NCBI GenBank assembly: GCA_019635315.1
Contig: JAHBZT010000001.1
Location: 496,001-560,000, forward strand
DNA: 64,000 nucleotides
Source: Rubrivivax sp.
GTDB taxonomy: Bacteria > Pseudomonadota > Gammaproteobacteria > Burkholderiales > Burkholderiaceae_C
Reading direction: 5' to 3'
A program made the position numbers and the translations under genes. Positions 61,406 to 64,000 of the stretch are shown here, piece by piece. Below the pieces are notes generated by a model. That model was not told where the DNA came from, made no database searches, and worked only from the letters and a program-made list of their open reading frames with translations. Position 1 is the stretch's first letter, and every line of letters starts with the position of its first letter.

Positions 61406-61594
61406 GCGCGCCAGCACCCGTCCTCCGCCGAACTGCGGCGCGAGCTGGCCCACCTGCCGTGGCCGGCGGACGTCTTCGTCACCCACATCAAGCCCGGCGA
61501 GGTGGACGCGGTGATGAGCGAGATCGCGGCGCAGGGCAGCACGCGCCGCATCCACGCGCTGGCCTCGGGCCAGGTCATGGCGCTGGCGGACTGA
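61406..61594 (+). pseudogene. Duplicated 3' fragment of the phosphodiesterase gene
   Basis: The frame ending TGA 61594 reads QHPSSAELRRELAHLP, DVFVTHIKPGEVDAVMSEIA and IHALASGQVMALAD, matching residues 202-260 of the enzyme at 59841-60623. Over about 155 bases I count roughly nine differences, and similarity fades before 61409. It has no start codon or N-terminal domain. It marks either a target duplication caused by arrival of the toxin-antitoxin cassette or the remnant of a tandem gene copy. Confidence 0.88.
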
Positions 61595-61643
61595 CGCATC
61601 CCGTCGCCCGCGACGCCGCGGCGACGATTTTCGGCAGCCGGAA

Positions 61644-61660
61644 GTGACGAAAAACGTCAC
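61644..61660. promoter_or_regulatory. Inverted repeat upstream of the pilA promoter
   Basis: GTGACG-AAAAA-CGTCAC, flanked further out by GGCAG (61633-61637) and CTGCC (61661-61665). It ends 51 bases before the sigma-54 promoter, a suitable position for an enhancer-binding activator such as PilR, but it could also be a terminator hairpin. Confidence 0.4.
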
Positions 61661-61711
61661 CTGCCGGGCCGGCAGCCCCGCCGAACGCGCGGTTTCTCAC
61701 GGTTTCCAGGC

Positions 61712-61727
61712 TGGCACGCCCCCTGCA
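61712..61727 (+). promoter_or_regulatory. Sigma-54 promoter of pilA
   Basis: TGGCACGCCCCCTGCA matches the -24/-12 consensus TGGCACG-N4-TTGCA with one mismatch and the invariant GG and GC dinucleotides correctly spaced. It lies 50 bases before the pilA ATG. PilA genes are typically sigma-54/PilR dependent. Confidence 0.85.
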
Positions 61728-61777
61728 TTGAGGGTGTCGGTCCCCGACCCAACCCCACACCCGTAGGAGCCCTATCC

Positions 61778-62239
61778 ATGAAGCGAGTCCAACAAGGTTT
61801 TACCCTGATCGAACTGATGATCGTCGTCGCGATCATCGGCATCCTGGCGGCGGTTGCGCTGCCGGCGTATCAGGACTACACGGCCAAGGCCAAGGTGTCC
61901 GAGATCGTTCTCGCCGCCAGCCAGTGCCGCACGACGGTTTCCGAGGTCTACCAGACCGGTGGCGCCTCTGCCCCGACGGCCAACAACTGGGGCTGTGAAA
62001 CCGCTTCGCAGTCGAGCAAGTATGTCGGTAGCGTCGCCACCGATACCAACGGCGTGATCACTGTCACCGCCAGCAGCGACGCCGGCCTGCCCGCTGCCGT
62101 CCGTGGCACGACCATCACGCTGACGCCGACGGACGCCAGCGGCACCGCGCTGACCTATGCCGCCGGTACGCAGGTGGCGGGCTTCCGCTGCGCCCCGGGC
62201 ACGATGCCGGCCAAGTTCCTGCCCGGTTCCTGCCGCTGA
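61778..62239 (+). CDS. pilA: Type IV major pilin
   Basis: A 153-residue prepilin with short leader MKRVQQG cleaved before F8, giving mature [20 protein letters not shown] with E5 (E12 in the precursor). The hydrophobic helix is followed by a globular domain. C50/C73 and C138/C152 can form two disulfides, the latter closing the D-region near the C-terminus. AGGAG lies 9 bases before the ATG. Expressed from a sigma-54 promoter and ended by a strong terminator. Its mean GC is lower than in neighbouring genes, usual for pilins. Role: adhesion, twitching, DNA uptake. Confidence 0.97.
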   Translation: MKRVQQGFTLIELMIVVAIIGILAAVALPAYQDYTAKAKVSEIVLAASQCRTTVSEVYQTGGASAPTANNWGCETASQSSKYVGSVATDTNGVITVTASSDAGLPAAVRGTTITLTPTDASGTALTYAAGTQVAGFRCAPGTMPAKFLPGSCR

Positions 62240-62300
62240 CGGACCGCGGCGCTGACCTCGCTCGGATTCGTCCGGCGCGGTCAGCACACGGTTCCCCGAC

Positions 62301-62330
62301 GAGAGGAGGCAGCTTCGGCTGCCTCTTCTT
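62301..62330 (+). terminator. Intrinsic terminator of pilA
   Basis: A 13-base-pair stem (62301-62313 with 62318-62330, with a G-T pair) around a TTCG loop, overlapping and followed by TTCTTCTTTG. It is the best-formed Rho-independent terminator in the window. Confidence 0.88.
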
Positions 62331-62414
62331 CTTTGTCCTGCGGCAGCGCGCTCCCAGCTGCTGCCGGCGGCGACCTCGCGCCGAGGTCCGGCCGCTGTCC
62401 GGTGAGCCCCTCGC

Positions 62415-64000
62415 GTGAACCTGTCGACGTTGCTCGCGGCCGCCTTGCCGCTGGCGTGGCTGCTGCCAAACCACTACTTCCCCTGGCTGTCCGCATGGCA
62501 GGAAGGGCTCGCGCTCGCACTGCTGCTGCTGGCCGGGCTGACCATCCGTGCGCAGGGCCGGCTGCCTGCCGCTTGGGCCGCCGGCCTTCTGCTGGCGCTG
62601 GCGGCGCTGATTCTGCAGGGGACCTCGGGACGCATCCTCTTCGGCGGCGACGTCGCGCTCGTCGCGCTGTACCTGCTGAGCTTCGGGCTCGCGCTCGCAC
62701 TCGGGGCCGGCCAGCGGTCGGATGTGCCGCAGGTCGACGCCGGTCGGTATGCGGAGGCGATCGCAGCCGGCGTGGCGATCGCCGCGACCGTATCGGCGGT
62801 GATTGCGCTGGTGCAGTGGACCGGGGCGCTGAATCTCGGGATCTGGATCACGGACCTGCCGCGCGGCGCGCGTCCGTTCGGTAACGTCGCACAGCCCAAT
62901 CACCAGTGCACGATCGCATTCCTCGGCGTCACTGCGGTGGCGGTGCTGCGCGAGGGCGGTCGACTCGGCCGCATCGGCTATGGTCTGACGACGGGACTGC
63001 TGGTCTTTGCGATGGTGATGACCGGGTCGCGCACCGGATGGCTGCAGTTCGTCCTTGCCCTGCTGGTGCTGGCCTATGCGGGCCGACGAGTGGGACTTCG
63101 CGTGCGCTGGCCTGCATTTGCGCTGGTGGCCGGCCTGTTCGTCGTACTCAGCGTGTCGTGGCCTGCCATCAACGAGGTCGCACGACTCAGCGGCGACCGT
63201 TCGCTCGCAGACCCCCTGGCCGGCTCCGGGCGCGAACTGCTGTGGCCCGCGTTGCTGGACGCCGTGTGGCGCGAACCCTGGCTGGGCTACGGCTGGCAGC
63301 AGATGGTGCTGGCCCAGCAGGCCGTGGCGCTGGACCATCCGGCGATCCTGCGCCACTTCGAGCACAGCCACAACCTGGTCCTCGACCTGCTCGTCTGGGT
63401 CGGCGTGCCGTTCGGCGCAGCGATCGTGCTGCTGGCCGCCACGGCCCTGCTTCGCCAGGTCGCGATGCTGCGCGACGCGCGCGCCACCTGGCTGCTGGTC
63501 GGCGTGCTGGGCGTGCTCGTGCACGCGATGCTGGAGTTTCCGCTCGAGTACGCCTACTTCCTGCTGCCGGTGGGCCTGATGCTCGGCGCGGCCCACGCGC
63601 TGACGCCCGGGCTGCGCAGCATCCCGGTGCCGCGCTGGTCCATGTCGGCGACCGCGGCCGCCTTGCTGCTGCTGCTGGGCGTCGTCGCGGCCGACTACCT
63701 CAAGGCCGAGCAGAACTATCGCGTCCTGCGACTGGAGAGCGCCCGCATCGGCGTCACCCGGCTCGAGACACCGGCCCCCGATCTGAGGCTGCTGGACCAG
63801 CTGCAGGCCTTTCTCTCGTTCGCGCGCGACGAGGCGCGGCCGGGCATGTCGGCGGTGGAGATTGACGCGATGCGCCGCGTCTCGGAGCGCTTCGCCTACC
63901 CGCCGGCGATGTTCCGTTACGCGCTGGCCGCCGGTCTCAACGGGCAGCCGACCGTGGCCGAGACCACGATCGCGCGCCTGTGCCGCATGCACGCACCCGC
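62415..64000 (+). CDS. PglL/Wzy-type O-oligosaccharyltransferase or O-antigen ligase (runs off window)
   Basis: A polytopic inner-membrane protein of at least 528 residues starting at GTG 62415 (VNLSTLLAAALPLAWLLP). There are about ten helices; the motif ARPFGNVAQPNHQCTIAFLG is the N-terminal signature of the PglL class, and RHFEHSHNLVLDLLVWVGVP is the Wzy_C/ligase motif with the catalytic-type His. A C-terminal periplasmic region begins around residue 430. PglL enzymes transfer glycans onto pilin serines or threonines, and the location directly after pilA supports pilin glycosylation (inference). The stop is beyond the window. Confidence 0.87.
   Translation, partial: MNLSTLLAAALPLAWLLPNHYFPWLSAWQEGLALALLLLAGLTIRAQGRLPAAWAAGLLLALAALILQGTSGRILFGGDVALVALYLLSFGLALALGAGQRSDVPQVDAGRYAEAIAAGVAIAATVSAVIALVQWTGALNLGIWITDLPRGARPFGNVAQPNHQCTIAFLGVTAVAVLREGGRLGRIGYGLTTGLLVFAMVMTGSRTGWLQFVLALLVLAYAGRRVGLRVRWPAFALVAGLFVVLSVSWPAINEVARLSGDRSLADPLAGSGRELLWPALLDAVWREPWLGYGWQQMVLAQQAVALDHPAILRHFEHSHNLVLDLLVWVGVPFGAAIVLLAATALLRQVAMLRDARATWLLVGVLGVLVHAMLEFPLEYAYFLLPVGLMLGAAHALTPGLRSIPVPRWSMSATAAALLLLLGVVAADYLKAEQNYRVLRLESARIGVTRLETPAPDLRLLDQLQAFLSFARDEARPGMSAVEIDAMRRVSERFAYPPAMFRYALAAGLNGQPTVAETTIARLCRMHAP

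Overview
This is a very GC-rich chromosomal segment from a betaproteobacterium, most likely order Burkholderiales (Rubrivivax, Leptothrix or Azohydromonas relatives). The protein families, the gene orders gatCAB / mreBCD-mrdAB and recA-recX...sucCD...pilA, and the PEP-CTERM proteins all point there; no ribosomal RNA or tRNA is present to settle it. Most of the window is core chromosome. Two genes run off the edges: thiL at the left, and a PglL/Wzy-type ligase at the right.

Layout. 1-6466: partial thiL, a LuxR-type response regulator and PAS sensor kinase (minus), then the malic enzyme maeB (plus). 6467-7776: a small island with a secreted RNase Sa/barnase-like nuclease and its barstar inhibitor. 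8024-13678: the envelope operon lptD-surA-rsmA (minus), divergent from the sugar kinase amgK. 13721-18858: two fasciclin proteins, an ABC exporter and two PEP-CTERM proteins. 19032-24882: an M20 peptidase, a lipase-like hydrolase, an enoyl-CoA hydratase, a DUF937 protein, an Rnk-like factor and a cytochrome c lipoprotein. 24898-27218 (minus): an ECF sigma factor of SigF type, its DUF1109/NrsF anti-sigma, and an M15 peptidase fused to a histone-H1-like tail.

27452-36173 is the most interesting accessory block. It is a tightly packed plus-strand operon: an ArsS-type radical SAM enzyme, a TVP38-flavin disulfide reductase fusion, a DUF547 protein, a PhnD/PhnE/PhnC-type oxyanion ABC transporter, a metallophosphoesterase-like protein that has lost its first metal motif, and an unrecognised protein. 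Upstream lies GTAACC-N16-CGAA, which matches the SigF promoter known from Caulobacter. I infer that the neighbouring sigma/anti-sigma pair controls a metal(loid) or oxyanion response operon.

36155-48767: xth, pyrE, a DUF4124 protein, gatCAB, the elongasome operon mreBCD-mrdA-mrdB, and a hydroxyacid dehydrogenase broken by a frameshift in a short GC repeat. 48801-49079 is a nested palindromic element with 36-bp perfect inverted ends; its right end supplies the stop codon of the next sensor kinase. 49074-62239: a TctE/QseC-like two-component pair, recA-recX with a LexA-like box, a DUF2889 protein, sucCD, a TerC protein, and a kinase / PP2C phosphatase / FHA trio. Then comes a cAMP phosphodiesterase-like MBL gene whose 3' end is duplicated on the far side of a PIN/RHH toxin-antitoxin pair. 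The type IV pilin pilA follows, with a sigma-54 promoter and a strong terminator, and then a PglL-like glycosyl ligase.
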